Shown: positions 21,471-31,696 of the stretch, piece by piece
Layout: the number at the start of each line of letters is the position of its first letter
How positions within the stretch are numbered: the stretch's first letter is position 1
Source of the DNA: Lunularia cruciata
Lineage: Eukaryota > Streptophyta > Marchantiopsida > Lunulariales > Lunulariaceae
Direction: 5' to 3'
Assembly (NCBI GenBank): GCA_948567375.1
Contig: CAOYZS010000002.1
Span: 62,001 to 126,000 of the forward strand
Length of the DNA stretch: 64,000 bases
The notes under the pieces: model-generated
Databases searched by the model: none
Told to the model about the DNA's origin: nothing
The model's input: the letters and a program-made list of their open reading frames with translations, nothing else
Program-made: the position numbers and the translations under genes

Positions 21471-24400
21471 CTAGGGCATCTGACCAATCTGTAACAAATT
21501 GGTCCGATGTAAACTAACCTCGGTCATGTACTTCCCTAACGCTAAAGCTTCAACTTGTAAGAGAGTTGAGAAATCACTACAAGTAATCTGATGTCTAACT
21601 CTAATCTGCATGTAACAAGGGCAAACAATCAACACATGATGCTCATCCTCAACTTTGCTCATAATACACAATTTGCAAAGTCGCATGGAGTGCTCTATCT
21701 GCTGCCAACGTCCTTGTTCTACTTCTAGTCTATGAGAACTAGTTCTATATTGAGCGATAACATGTCTAAGTGAAGTAGAAATCCTAGCCAAGAGATAATC
21801 TTGCTCACAATACACCAACATAGGATTTACAAACTGCTGATAGAACACCATCTTGGTACCGGGTTGCTGCCATAAGTGAAGTAAAAACTGCTCCTTGATC
21901 ACTTCTCGTAGTGCAATAGGCTCCAACTTCCAATGTCGCTCACAAACATTCCACCTGGTGGCCCATGCAACCAGATCTGTATACCAACCGACAGATAGAG
22001 TGGCACAAAAAGCTTGGTAGGGAAGTCTCTCATGCTCCATGGACCTCACCTTAGTGGCATATGTGATAGCTAAAAACAAAGCTTCAGCCTCAAGAGGCAA
22101 AAACCCGGTTTCAGCAAGCAGCAATACATAAGGAGTTTGAGTCCTCACCCCAAGTTCATCACACAAAAACAATTTCTGAACTTTCTCCACCTTTTGCCAC
22201 CATGTCTTCTTAGTACCTGGACCCCAAATCTGAGCACCATAGAGAACCACCGGCTGCACAAGAGATCTGAACAGCACCTTCTTCAACTCCCATGTGGCAA
22301 GGTGAGCAAGTCTAGAGCGATTCATGAGTGAATACAAAGCTCTAAAGCCTGCATTGATCCTCATCTTCACACAAGTAGACCAACTATAGTCATGAGAAAA
22401 CTCAAGGCCCAAGTACTTGTAAGAAGAAACCTGCTCCAATTGCTGTCCGTCGAAAGAGAAAGGTGTGACACCTTTAGAACCCACCACCATCACCTTGGAC
22501 TTGTCAAGGTTCACCTCCATCTTTGTTTGATTGCAAAACAAGAGAAGAGAATCCAACAACTTCTGTAAACTTTGTGGATTGGGTGAGAGGAGCACTACAT
22601 CATCCGCATACAGTAGTGCATGTATCATCAAAGAGCCAACTTGTACACCTGTAGCTCCAGCTTCCATGAGCACCCTCTCTAGATCATCGATGAAGATTCC
22701 AAACAATGTTGGGGATAGAGAGCAACCTTGAATCACACCCATTGTGCTAAGGACATCTTGAGAGCTCAAAGATGAAAGTTTCACAACCACCTTCTCATAG
22801 AGTCTAGAGATAGCACCAATCAGATCGGCTGAAACACCAACTTCCATGAGTCTCTCACTTAATGATTTCCTAAGCACCTTATCAAAGGCCTTCCTGAAAT
22901 CAATAAATGCAACATAGAGAGCTCTCCCAACACCTTTAGATTTCCACCACAAAACATGGAGTACCAATAGATGATCCAAAGTACTAAAGCCTGATCTGAA
23001 ACCCGCTTGGCACTTAGCTCGAATTCTGTACTTTTCAGCCCAAGTACTCAACCTAGTCTCCAAAATTCGACCGTACAACTTGGCAAAGATACTACCCACT
23101 AGAATGGTACGGTAATTGGTGACAATATCTCTCTGACCAGACTTGTGAATAGGAACAACCTTCTTGAAGCACCATCTATCAGGAAAACCACACCTGATGG
23201 CCTCATTCAAGAGAGAAGTGAGTACTGAAATCAGATGGCTACCACCCCACTTAAGTAGTTCAACACATAGTCCATCAAGGTCTTCAGCCTTACCATTGGC
23301 CAACTTCTTCAATTGGTAGTGGACATCAGCTTCAGAGATGGTGAGAGCAGATCCAAGGCAAGGTGCCATGCTTGGAGCATCAGGGAAAAAATACAGATTC
23401 TTCACATATTCACAAAGCTCGTTCGGGTCTAGCGATGGAGATGGAGATCTGATGGTTACTTTCTGCCAAAAAGCCTTGGGATTGCTCCTCAATTCATTGC
23501 TCAACTCAACCCCCTTGAGTCTCAAGAACGCTCGCTTCTTGCACTTCACCAACTTTCTATAAGTGACAAAAGCCTGATTTTGTGCAATCTGATCAAGAGA
23601 CCTATCCATAGCTTTCATCCTTGCAATTTTACAATCAGCATCAAACCACCTATTGCAAGGGAGACCAAGTCTCTTCCTGTGAGAACCTCGTGGAAATAGA
23701 GTTGTTGATGTAGATTGAAGAAGTTCAACCAACTGGTCACTGCGTTGTTGAAAATCAGAACTCCACTCCATAGAGCTCAATTTCTCATGGATAGCTTGTT
23801 GGTACAAATCTCGCTTGTGAAAATCAAGACGGAGTTTCCCTCTAAAGGCATGATCAATAGGTAATGTGGTTCTATTGAGGCAAGAAAGAAGGATGACACA
23901 AGATAAAGGTGCATGGTCAGATTCAGGTTGAGGATCTAAAACAACAAAATCTGAGACAATGTGTATATCACTGGGTGAGGTGAGCATATAATCTATAGTG
24001 CTGGATCCACCTGAAGCAAAGCATGTGCTCTTACAAGTTTCTGGAAATTGAGAAAGGCCATTCAAGATCTTCAAGCTACAATTGGTACCAAAGCTCAAAA
24101 AGTGCTCACTCATGGAGTTGGATATGAGGTCTTTGGAAGAGCGGGACCAAGCACTAGAATGATCTATCAAGCTATGGAAAGGGTCATTCTCACGGTCACT
24201 AAACTCAGGAATCTGAGAGGTTTGGATCCTAGCATTGAAATCACCAAGGATAAATACTGCACCTTTACTTTGAAATTCCAACACATCCTTTGTCAAGGAG
24301 TGGAAAGGCTGCATGGTGTTGAGAGATCCGCTTGAATAGATTGGTGATGTCAATGGGGCAAAGTAACAAACAGCAAGGAAGCAAGGTGTAGCAACTCCTC

Positions 24401-24704
24401 CAATCCTCAGCCATTGGTATTGTCCACTTGAGTCTTGACCTATCAAAGAGACTGACTTTTCAAAGCCAAATCTGACGTAAGTTGCAATACCTCCAAAGCC
24501 CCTTCCTCTGTGTTGCCTCCGCTTGTTCCAAGTTGAACCAACAAGAATGAAACCTTCAATGTCTTGAATGGTGTTTCCTTCATGTTCCCATGTCTCCACA
24601 AGATTGATCAGATCAGCATTATCCCACACAGGTTTAGCGCTTGAGTACTTGGTATGTGTGAGACCATGAACATTCCAAAACAACACTCTAAGGGTCTGGA
24701 ATTG
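21471..24704 (-). CDS. LINE ORF2: EN, RT, zinc finger (E1)
   Basis: Intact, same length and domain order as the E0 copy, with all catalytic residues (N5, E31, D596, D695, D696) and the CCHC finger. R60, A179 and G680 match E2 and differ from E0 and E3. No AUG before residue 125; the frame opens at the ORF1 UAG. Because the upstream 5'UTR array is mostly missing, transcription may depend on outside sequence; this is inference. Confidence 0.92.
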   Translation of the reverse strand, partial: QFQTLRVLFWNVHGLTHTKYSSAKPVWDNADLINLVETWEHEGNTIQDIEGFILVGSTWNKRRQHRGRGFGGIATYVRFGFEKSVSLIGQDSSGQYQWLRIGGVATPCFLAVCYFAPLTSPIYSSGSLNTMQPFHSLTKDVLEFQSKGAVFILGDFNARIQTSQIPEFSDRENDPFHSLIDHSSAWSRSSKDLISNSMSEHFLSFGTNCSLKILNGLSQFPETCKSTCFASGGSSTIDYMLTSPSDIHIVSDFVVLDPQPESDHAPLSCVILLSCLNRTTLPIDHAFRGKLRLDFHKRDLYQQAIHEKLSSMEWSSDFQQRSDQLVELLQSTSTTLFPRGSHRKRLGLPCNRWFDADCKIARMKAMDRSLDQIAQNQAFVTYRKLVKCKKRAFLRLKGVELSNELRSNPKAFWQKVTIRSPSPSLDPNELCEYVKNLYFFPDAPSMAPCLGSALTISEADVHYQLKKLANGKAEDLDGLCVELLKWGGSHLISVLTSLLNEAIRCGFPDRWCFKKVVPIHKSGQRDIVTNYRTILVGSIFAKLYGRILETRLSTWAEKYRIRAKCQAGFRSGFSTLDHLLVLHVLWWKSKGVGRALYVAFIDFRKAFDKVLRKSLSERLMEVGVSADLIGAISRLYEKVVVKLSSLSSQDVLSTMGVIQGCSLSPTLFGIFIDDLERVLMEAGATGVQVGSLMIHALLYADDVVLLSPNPQSLQKLLDSLLLFCNQTKMEVNLDKSKVMVVGSKGVTPFSFDGQQLEQVSSYKYLGLEFSHDYSWSTCVKMRINAGFRALYSLMNRSRLAHLATWELKKVLFRSLVQPVVLYGAQIWGPGTKKTWWQKVEKVQKLFLCDELGVRTQTPYVLLLAETGFLPLEAEALFLAITYATKVRSMEHERLPYQAFCATLSVGWYTDLVAWATRWNVCERHWKLEPIALREVIKEQFLLHLWQQPGTKMVFYQQFVNPMLVYCEQDYLLARISTSLRHVIAQYRTSSHRLEVEQGRWQQIEHSMRLCKLCIMSKVEDEHHVLIVCPCYMQIRVRHQITCSDFSTLLQVEALALGKYMTEVSLHRTNLLQIGQMP

Positions 24705-25544
24705 CTATGCGGTAGTTGACAACTTCCTTTGGGTGATCACAGCTCTATTGTCTCTCAAGAATGCAACAAAACCTGCTTGTTGAGCCTCCTTCACTTTTGC
24801 TAATTCTCCCTTCTTTGCTTGCCATTGGAGAGGTGTGAGATCAGGGTCCAACCAAATACGCCGCCCCTTCAGTATAGCCTTGCTATCCATCACTGTATTC
24901 CTTTGAGTTTCTGAGCCAAACCTCACCAAAATGCTTCTTGGTTGTGCACCTTGTTGTCCCAATCTATATGCTTGCAAAATCTGAGGATCATGGACTCTCA
25001 AAGAATCAGCAATAAACTCACATACTATGGCCTTGGTGTCTTCCTTCTCAGTCTCTGGCAAACCTGAAATTCTCAAGTTCTTCATTCTGACCAATTGGTT
25101 CTCCTTCTCAACCTCATGCTCTTGCAAGCAAGAGATTTGAGCCACCTTAGTAGCTTCAGCATAAGACTTCATCTTCACTTCTAATGTGTCCACAATCTGT
25201 TGGAGCCCTCCGCCTTGTGTAGCAATATTGTTGGCTTGTGCTCCCAAGGAAGCAACTTTCTCGGTAGCATCAACCATCCCCTTGGTTGATGTTAACAAAG
25301 AGATAGAACTCTTCTTGAGGTCTTGAATCTCTTGATTGACTAGGTTCAAAGACTCTTTGACACTACTGATCTCAACCTTTACAAATTCCATATCAGTCAT
25401 GAGAGTACTCATGCACTGGGACATAGGTGCCATGAAGCTTCTAAGGTCCTTGTGGAAATCATTTGCTTTCCTATACATTTCAGCTAATTGTTGTTGCTTC
25501 ATGGCTATATCAGCAATGTCTTTCACCATCTTGGACTCCTCCAT
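24705..25544 (-). CDS. LINE ORF1 RNA-binding protein (E1)
   Basis: 279 aa from ATG at 25544, intact; same coiled coil and RRM-like domain as E0. One visible substitution is Asn for Asp in AQANNIATQ, shared with E1' at 40734-41573, as expected if the two share the same 5' half. Ends in UAG CAA TTC. Confidence 0.88.
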   Translation of the reverse strand: MEESKMVKDIADIAMKQQQLAEMYRKANDFHKDLRSFMAPMSQCMSTLMTDMEFVKVEISSVKESLNLVNQEIQDLKKSSISLLTSTKGMVDATEKVASLGAQANNIATQGGGLQQIVDTLEVKMKSYAEATKVAQISCLQEHEVEKENQLVRMKNLRISGLPETEKEDTKAIVCEFIADSLRVHDPQILQAYRLGQQGAQPRSILVRFGSETQRNTVMDSKAILKGRRIWLDPDLTPLQWQAKKGELAKVKEAQQAGFVAFLRDNRAVITQRKLSTTA

Positions 25545-25884
25545 TGTGACAATCACTTATCACTCACGGTCAATCTGGAAGTTTTACTTCCAACACCAAA
25601 ACTTTAGGATTTTCAAGTAGGTAGCACTACTGTTTTACAATAAGCACTACTAGGCTGGTGTTGAAATAAAGACCTTGAAAAACTAATTCTAATGAGATAA
25701 GAATCATCTCATTTGAATATGTGAGTGCAAAGATACTATCTTTCAAATCTGCAGTGCACATAGATACCAAAGGCTGCGAAATTTGAGGGACCTAGAGCTT
25801 CTAATTTGTGACCTAACCTATAGCAATCAATTTTCAGTCTAAAGGTCTGAGGGAGCTGATTCTAAAGACACAAAGATCACTTCA

Positions 25885-25942
25885 TTTGGATCATTGAGTA
25901 CAAATTTGGATCATTGAATTTGGTACAGATTTGGATCATTGA
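25885..25942 (-). repeat. Triplicated 5' junction motif TTTGGATCATTGA
   Basis: Copies at 25885-25897, 25905-25917 and 25930-25942. The first is the genuine 5'UTR sequence; the others follow with 7- and 12-bp spacers before the antisense ORF1 target begins. Confidence 0.8.
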
Positions 25943-26841
25943 ACCTGCTTGTTGAGCCTCCTTCACTTTTGCTAATTCTCCCTTCTTTGCTTGCCATTGG
26001 AGAGGTGTGAGATCAGGGTCCAACCAAATACGCCGCCCCTTCAGTATAGCTTTGTTATCCATCACTCAATTCCTCTGAGTTTTTGAGCTAAACCTCACCA
26101 AAATGCTTCTTGGTTGTGCACCTTGTTGTCCCAATCTATATGCTTGCAAAATCTGAGGATCATGGACTCTCAAAGAATAAGCAATAAACTCACACACTAT
26201 GGCCTTGGTGTCTTCCTTCTCAGTCTCTGGCAAACCTGAAATTCTCAAGTTCTTCATCCTGACCAATTGGTTCTCCTTCTCAACCTCATGCTCTTGCAAG
26301 CAAGAGATTTGAGCCACCTTAGTAGCTTCAGCATAAGACTTCATCTTCACTTCTAGTGTGTCCACAATCTGTTGGAGCCCTCCGCCTTGTGTAGCAATAT
26401 CGTTGGCTTGTGCTCCCAAGGAAGCAACTTTCTCGGTAGCATCAACCATCCCCTTGGTTGATGTTAACAGAGAAATAAAACTCTTCTTGAGGTCTTGAAT
26501 CTCTTGGTTGACTAGGTTCAAAGACTCTTTGACAAATTCCATATCAGTCATGAGAGTACTCATGCACTGGGACATAGGTGCCATAGGTATATCGTACCAA
26601 TTTGTTACAGATTGGTCAGATGCCCTAGGCCCTTGCCTAGGCTCACATTTCATGTGTTTTGTACTGTGTTTCTAGCCTTTTGACTCTTTGGGTCTTTCGG
26701 GCTTTATATTTCATTGTTTCATTGTTTCATGAAGCTTCTAAGGTCCTTGTGAAAATCATTTGCTTTCCTATACATTTCAGCTAATTGTTGTTGCTTCATG
26801 GCTATATCAGCAATGTCTTTCACCATCTTGGAATCCTCCAT
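25943..26841 (-). pseudogene. LINE ORF1 remnant (O1), interrupted
   Basis: Antisense ORF1 in two parts (25943-26584 and 26728-26841) around a 143-bp LINE insertion. A premature TGA follows QRN (AAT TGA near 26070), and the segment for EISSV is deleted. It starts at the ATG complement 26839-26841. The last ~13 codons of ORF1 and the first 20 of ORF2, about 150 bp, are missing at the 25942 side. Confidence 0.82.
26585..26727 (+). mobile_element. Very short 5'-truncated LINE (3'UTR only)
   Basis: About 11 bp of filler, then ACCAATTTGTTACAG, the ORF2 stop, the 3'UTR and a TTTCATTG tail. Inserted antisense into ORF1 at GCCAT; CAT is present on both sides. It begins within the first 3' stem-loop. 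A reading frame starting in it runs on into the host ORF1 (26653 leftward), which is accidental. Confidence 0.87.
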
Positions 26842-26899
26842 TGTGACAATCACTTATCGCTCACAGTCAATCTAGAAGTTTTACTTCCAACACCAAAAA

Positions 26900-26920
26900 T
26901 TTAGGATTTAGGATTTAGGA
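26900..26920 (-). repeat. Three TTTAGGA units at a 5' junction
   Basis: Perfect 7-bp tandem triplet where the 5'UTR of the O1 element (ACCAAAAATTTAGGA) meets antisense ORF2 (ACACCAACATAGGATTT). Only one unit is present in intact 5'UTRs (4870 region). Confidence 0.78.
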
Positions 26921-26921
26921 T

Positions 26922-27300
26922 ACACCAACATAGGATTTACAAACTGCTGATAGAACACCATCTTGGTACCGGGCTGCTGCCATAAGCAAAGTAAAAACTG
27001 CTCCTTGATCACTTCTCGTAGTGCAATAGGCTCCAACCTCCAATGTCACTCACAAACATTCCACCTTGTGGCCCATGCAATCAGATCTGTATACCAACCG
27101 ACAGATAGAGTGGCACAAAAAGCTTGGTAGGGAAGTCTCTCATGCTCCATGGACCTCACCTTAGTGGCATATGTGATAGCTAAAAACAAAGCTTCAGCCT
27201 CAAGTGGCAAAAACCCGGTTTCAGCAAGCAGCAATACATAAGGAGTTTGAGTCCTCACCCCAAGTTCATCACACAAAAACAATTTTTGAACTTTCTCCAC
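26922..27300 (-). pseudogene. LINE ORF2 fragment, residues ~960 to ~833
   Basis: Antisense piece from between RT and the zinc finger (EKVQKLFLCDELG to NPMLVYC). It has a TGA at CERHW (CACTCACAAAC). No motif of catalytic importance. Confidence 0.78.
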
Positions 27301-27339
27301 CGTACCATACTTGTTTGTAGTGTCTTTGCCAAGTTGTAC
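27301..27339 (+). other. 39-bp sense ORF2 fragment (YRTILV region)
   Basis: Sense sequence encoding RTILVCSVFAKLY (ORF2 ~526-538), joined through CACCGTACC to the antisense piece on its left and cut by the tail of the next element on its right. Probably the tip of a larger inverted copy. Confidence 0.7.
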
Positions 27340-29230
27340 AATGAACAATGAACAATGAAATATAAAGCCCGAAAGACCCAAAGAGTCAAAAGGCTGGAAA
27401 CACAATACAAAACATATGAAATGTGAGCCTAGGCAAGGGCCTAGGGCATCGGACCAATCTGTAACAAATTGGTCCGATGTAAAGTAACTTCTGTCATGTA
27501 CTTCCGTAATGCTAAAGCTTCAACCTGTAAGAGAGTTGAGAAGTCACTACAAGTAATCTGATGTCTAACTCTAATCTGCATGTAACAAGGGCAATCCACA
27601 AACACATGATGCTCATCCTCAACTTTGCTCATAATACACAATTTGCAAAGTCGCATGGAGTGCTCTATCTGCTGCCAACGTCCTTGTTCTACTTCTAGTC
27701 TATGAGAACTAGTTCTATATTGAGCGATAACATGTCTCAATGAAGTAGAAATCCTAGCCAAGAGATAATCTTGCTCACAATACACCAACATAGGATTTAC
27801 AAACTGCTGATAGAACACCATCTTGGTACCGGGTTGCTGCCATAAGCAAAGTAAAAACTGCTCCTTGATCACCTCTCGAAGTGCAATAGGCTCCAATCTC
27901 CAATGTTGCTCAGAAACATTCCACCTTGTGGCCCATGCAATCAGATCTGTATACCAACCGACAGATAGAGTGGCACAAAAAGCTTGGTAGGGAAGTCTCT
28001 CATGCTCCATGGACCTCACCTTAGTGGCATATGTGAGAGCCAAGAACAAAGCTTCAGCCTCAAGCGGTAAAAACCTTGTTTCAGCAAGCAACAATACATA
28101 AGGAGTTTGAGGCCTCACTCCAAGTTCATCACACAAAAACAATTTCTGAACTTTCTCCACCTTTTGCCACCATGTCGTTTTAGTACCTGGACCCCAAATC
28201 TGAGCACCATAGAGAACCACCGGCTGCACAAGAGATCTGAACAGCACCTTCTTCAACTCCCATGTGGTAAGGTGAGCAAGTCTAGAGCGGTTCATGAGTG
28301 AATACAAAGCTCTAAAGCCTGCATTGATTCTCATCTTCATACAAGTGGACCAACTATAGTCATGAGAAAACTCAAGACCCAAGTACTTGTAAGAAGAAAC
28401 CTGCTCCAATTGCTATCCATCAAAAAAGAAAGGTGTGACACCTTTAGAACCCACCACAATCACCTTGGACTTGTCAAGGTTCACCTCCATCTTTGTTTGA
28501 TTGCAAAACAAGAGAAGAGAATCCAACAACTTCTGTAAACTTTGTGGATTGGTAGAGAGGAGCACTACATCATCCGCATATAGTAGTGCATGTATCATCA
28601 AGGAGCCAACCTGTACACCTGTAGCTCCAGCTTCCATAAGCACCCTCTCTAGATCATCGATGAAGATTCCAAACAATGTTGGAGATAGAGAGCAACCTTG
28701 GATCACACCCATTGTGCTAAGGATATCTTGAGAGCTCAAAGATGAAAGTTTCACAACCACCTTCTCATAGAGTCTAGAGATAGCACCAATCAGATCAGCT
28801 GAAACACCAACTTGAGTGAGTCTCTCACTTAGAGATTTCCTAAGCACCTTATCAAAGGCCTTCCTAAAATCAATAAATGCAACATAGAGAGCTCTCCCAA
28901 CACCTTTAGATTTCCACCACAAAACATGGAGTTCCAATAGATGATCCAAAGTACTAAAGCCTGATCTGAAACCCGCTTGGCACTTAGCTCGAATTTTGTG
29001 CTTTTCAGCCCAAGTACTCAACCTAGACTCCAAAATTCGACCGTACAACTTGGCAAAGATACTACCCACTAGAATGGTACGGTAATTGGTGGCAATATCT
29101 CTCTGACCAGACTTGTGAATAGGAACTACCTTCTTGAAGCACCATCTTTCAGAAAAGCCACACCTGATGGCCTCATTCAAGAGAGAAGTGCGTACTGAAA
29201 TCAGATGGCTACCACCCCACTTAAGTAGTT
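27340..29230 (-). pseudogene. LINE ORF2 3' half with 7-nt tail (O1)
   Basis: 7-nt tail (27339-27359), 3'UTR, and ORF2 from the stop at 27441 back to residue ~476 (ELLKWGG at 29230). RT motifs are intact, but Gln748 is TAG (28413-28415; context again UAG CAA UUG). The inverted relative at 54010-55900 has CAG there. The ORF2 continues at 30330, split by the element at 29231. Confidence 0.85.
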
Positions 29231-30329
29231 CAATGAAACAATGAAACAATGAAACAATGAAATATAAAGCCCGAAAGACCCAAAGAGTCAAAAGGCTGGA
29301 AACACAATACAAAACACATGAAATGTGAGCCTAGGCAAGGGCCTAGGGCATCGGACCAATTTGTAACAAATTGGTCCGATGTAAAGTAACTTCTGTCATG
29401 TACTTCCCTAATGCTAAAGCTTCAACCTGTAAGAGAGTTGAGAAGTCACTGCAAGTAATCTGATGTCTAACTCTAATCTGCATGTAACAAGGGCAATCAA
29501 CAAACACATGATGCTCATCCTCAACTTTGCTCATAATACACAATTTGCAAAGTCGCATGGAGTGCTCTATCTGCTGCCAACGTCCTTGTTCTACTTCTAG
29601 TCTATGAGAACTAGTTCTATATTGAGCGATAACATGTCTCAATGAAGTAGAAATCCTAGCCAAGAGATAATCTTGCTCACAATACACCAACATAGGATTT
29701 ACAAACTGCTGATAGAACACCATCTTGGTACCGGGTTGCTGCCATAAGCGAAGTAAAAACTGCTCCTTGATCACCTCTCGAAGTGCAATAGGCTCCAATC
29801 TCCAATGTCGCTCAGAAACATTCCACCTTGTGGCCCATGCAATCAGATCTGTATACCAACCGACAGATAGAGTGGCACAAAAAGCTTGGTAGGGAAGTCT
29901 CTCATGCTCCATGGACCTCACCTTAGTGGCATATGTGATAGCTAAAAACAAAGCTTCAGCCTCAAGAGGTAAAAATCCTGTTTCAGCAAGCAGGAATACA
30001 TAAGGAGTTTGAGTCCTCACCCCAAGTTCATCACACAAAAACAATTTCTGAACTTTCTCCACCTTTTGCCACCATGTCTTCTTAGTACCTGGACCCCAAA
30101 TCTGAGCACCATACAGAACCACCGGCTGCACAAGAGATCTGAACAACACCTTCTTCAACTCCCATGTGGTGAGGTGAGCAAGTCTACTGCGGTTCATGAG
30201 TGAATACAAAGCTCTAAAGCCTGCATTGATTCTCATCTTCACACAAGTAGACCAACTATAGTCATGAGAAAACTCAAGGCCCAAGTACTTATAAGAAAAA
30301 ACTTGCTCCAATTGCTGTCCATCAAAAAA
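29231..30329 (-). mobile_element. 5'-truncated LINE with 8-nt tail
   Basis: Four CAATGAAA units, 3'UTR, and ORF2 from the stop at 29343 back to residue ~746 (FFDGQQLEQ). Inserted in the older ORF2 between GTAGTTCAA and CACATAGTCC; CAA at the left edge is shared by tail and target. The frame in the insertion is open. Confidence 0.87.
29349..29381 (-). other. Perfect 15-bp stem-loop at the ORF2 stop
   Basis: Sense CATCGGACCAATTTG, loop TTA, CAAATTGGTCCGATG, spanning the last ORF2 codons just before the stop. Subfamily A copies keep it with two mismatches (for example 750-782). A second 6-bp stem CCTAGG/CCTAGG follows. Candidate RT-recognition structure. Confidence 0.65.
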
Positions 30330-31696
30330 CACATAGTCCATCAAGGTCTTCGGCCTTACCATTGGCCAACTTCTTCAATTGGTACTGGACATCAGCTTCA
30401 GAGATGGTGAGAGCAGATCCAAGGCAAGGTGCCATGCTTGGAGCATCAGGGTAAAAGTACAAATCCTTCACATATTCACAAAGCTCATTCACGTCCAGCG
30501 ATGGAGATGGAGATCTGATGGTTACCTTCTGCCAAAAAGCCTTGGGATTGCTCCTCAATTCAACGCTCAACTCAACCCCCTTGAGTCTCAAGAACGCTTG
30601 CTTCTTGCACTTCACCAACTTTCTATAAGAGACAAAAGCTTGATTTTGTGCAATCTGATCAAGAGACCTATCCATAGCTTTGATCCTTGCCATTTTACAG
30701 TCAGCATCAAACCACCTATTGCAAGGGAGACCAAGTCTCTTCCTGTGAGAACCTTGTGGAAATAGAGTTGTTGATGTAGATTGAAGAAGTGCAACCAACT
30801 GATCACTACGTTGTTGAAAATCAGAATTCCACTCCATAGAACTCAATTTCTCATGGATAGCTTGTTGATACAAATCTCGCTTGTGAAAATCAAGACGGAG
30901 TTTCCCTCTAAAGGCATGGTCAATAGGTAATGTGGTTCTATTGAGGCAAGAAAGAAGGATGACACAAGATAAAGGTGCATGGTCAGATTCAGGTTGAGGA
31001 TCTAAAACAACAAAATCTGAGACAATGTGTATATCACTGGGTGAGGTGAGCATATAATCTACAGTGCTGGATCCACCAGAAGCAAAGCATGTGCTCTTAC
31101 AAGTTTCTGGAAATTGAGAAAGGCCATTCAAGATCTTCAAGCTACAATTGGTACCAAAGCTCAAAAAGTGCTCACTCATGGAGTTGGATATGAGATCTTT
31201 GGAAGAGCGGGACCAAGCACTAGAATGATCTATCAAGCTATGGAAAGGGTCATTCTCAAGGTCACTAAACTCAGGAATCTGAGAGGTTTGGATCCTAGCA
31301 TTGAAATCACCAAGGATAAATACTGCACCTTTACTTTGAAATTCCAACACATCCTTTGTCAAGGAGTGGAAAGGCTGCATGGTGTTGAGAGATCCGCTTG
31401 AATAGATTGGTGATGTCAATGGGGCAAAGTAACAAACAGCAAGGAAGCAAGGTGTAGCAACTCCTCCAATCCTCAGCCATTGGTATTGTCCACTTGAGTC
31501 TTGACCTATCAAAGAGATTGATTTTTCAAAACCAAATCTGACGTAAGTAGCAATACCTCCAAAGCCCCTTCCTCTGTGCTGCCTCCGATTGTTCCAAGTT
31601 GAACCAACAAGAATGAAACCTTCAATGTCTTGAATGGTGTTTCCTTCATGTTCCCATGTCTCCACAAGATTGATCAGATCAGCATCATCCCACACA
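30330..31696 (-). pseudogene. LINE ORF2 N-terminal part (O1)
   Basis: Residues ~473 (LDGLC) to ~20 (VWDDADL). Contains most of EN (E31, GDFNAR, SDHAPL) and the linker. It is the other half of the ORF2 at 27340-29230. It is cut at CACACA by the tail of E1'. Open through this stretch, but it has no intact start or N5. Confidence 0.85.

Larger units (their letters stand above)
21361..25942 (-). mobile_element. LINE E1, subfamily A, 5'UTR truncated
   Basis: Minus strand. A four-unit CAATGAAA tail (21359-21390), 3'UTR, intact ORF2, UAG, intact ORF1 and only ~360 bp of 5'UTR, ending in a triplicated motif. The left flank is sense ORF2; the right flank is an antisense ORF1. The two flanks do not form one target. 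The 5' junction is identical to that of E1' at 41914-41971 while the 3' junction is different, so E1 looks like a recombinant of two insertions. Confidence 0.88.
27243..29789. repeat. Inverted duplication with 53451-55997
   Basis: Paired coordinates sum to 83,240 across two tails and ORF2 fragments. Differences include TAG/CAG at ORF2 748 and Val/Asp at 592. Confidence 0.82.

Noticed and set aside
25545-25942. Host promoter or gene between E1 and O1
   Set aside because: Sequence is LINE 5'UTR and a junction repeat; no non-LINE sequence remains.
29231-29262. CRISPR-like or satellite array of CAATGAAA units
   Set aside because: Only three to four perfect units without spacers, always at the 3' end of a LINE.
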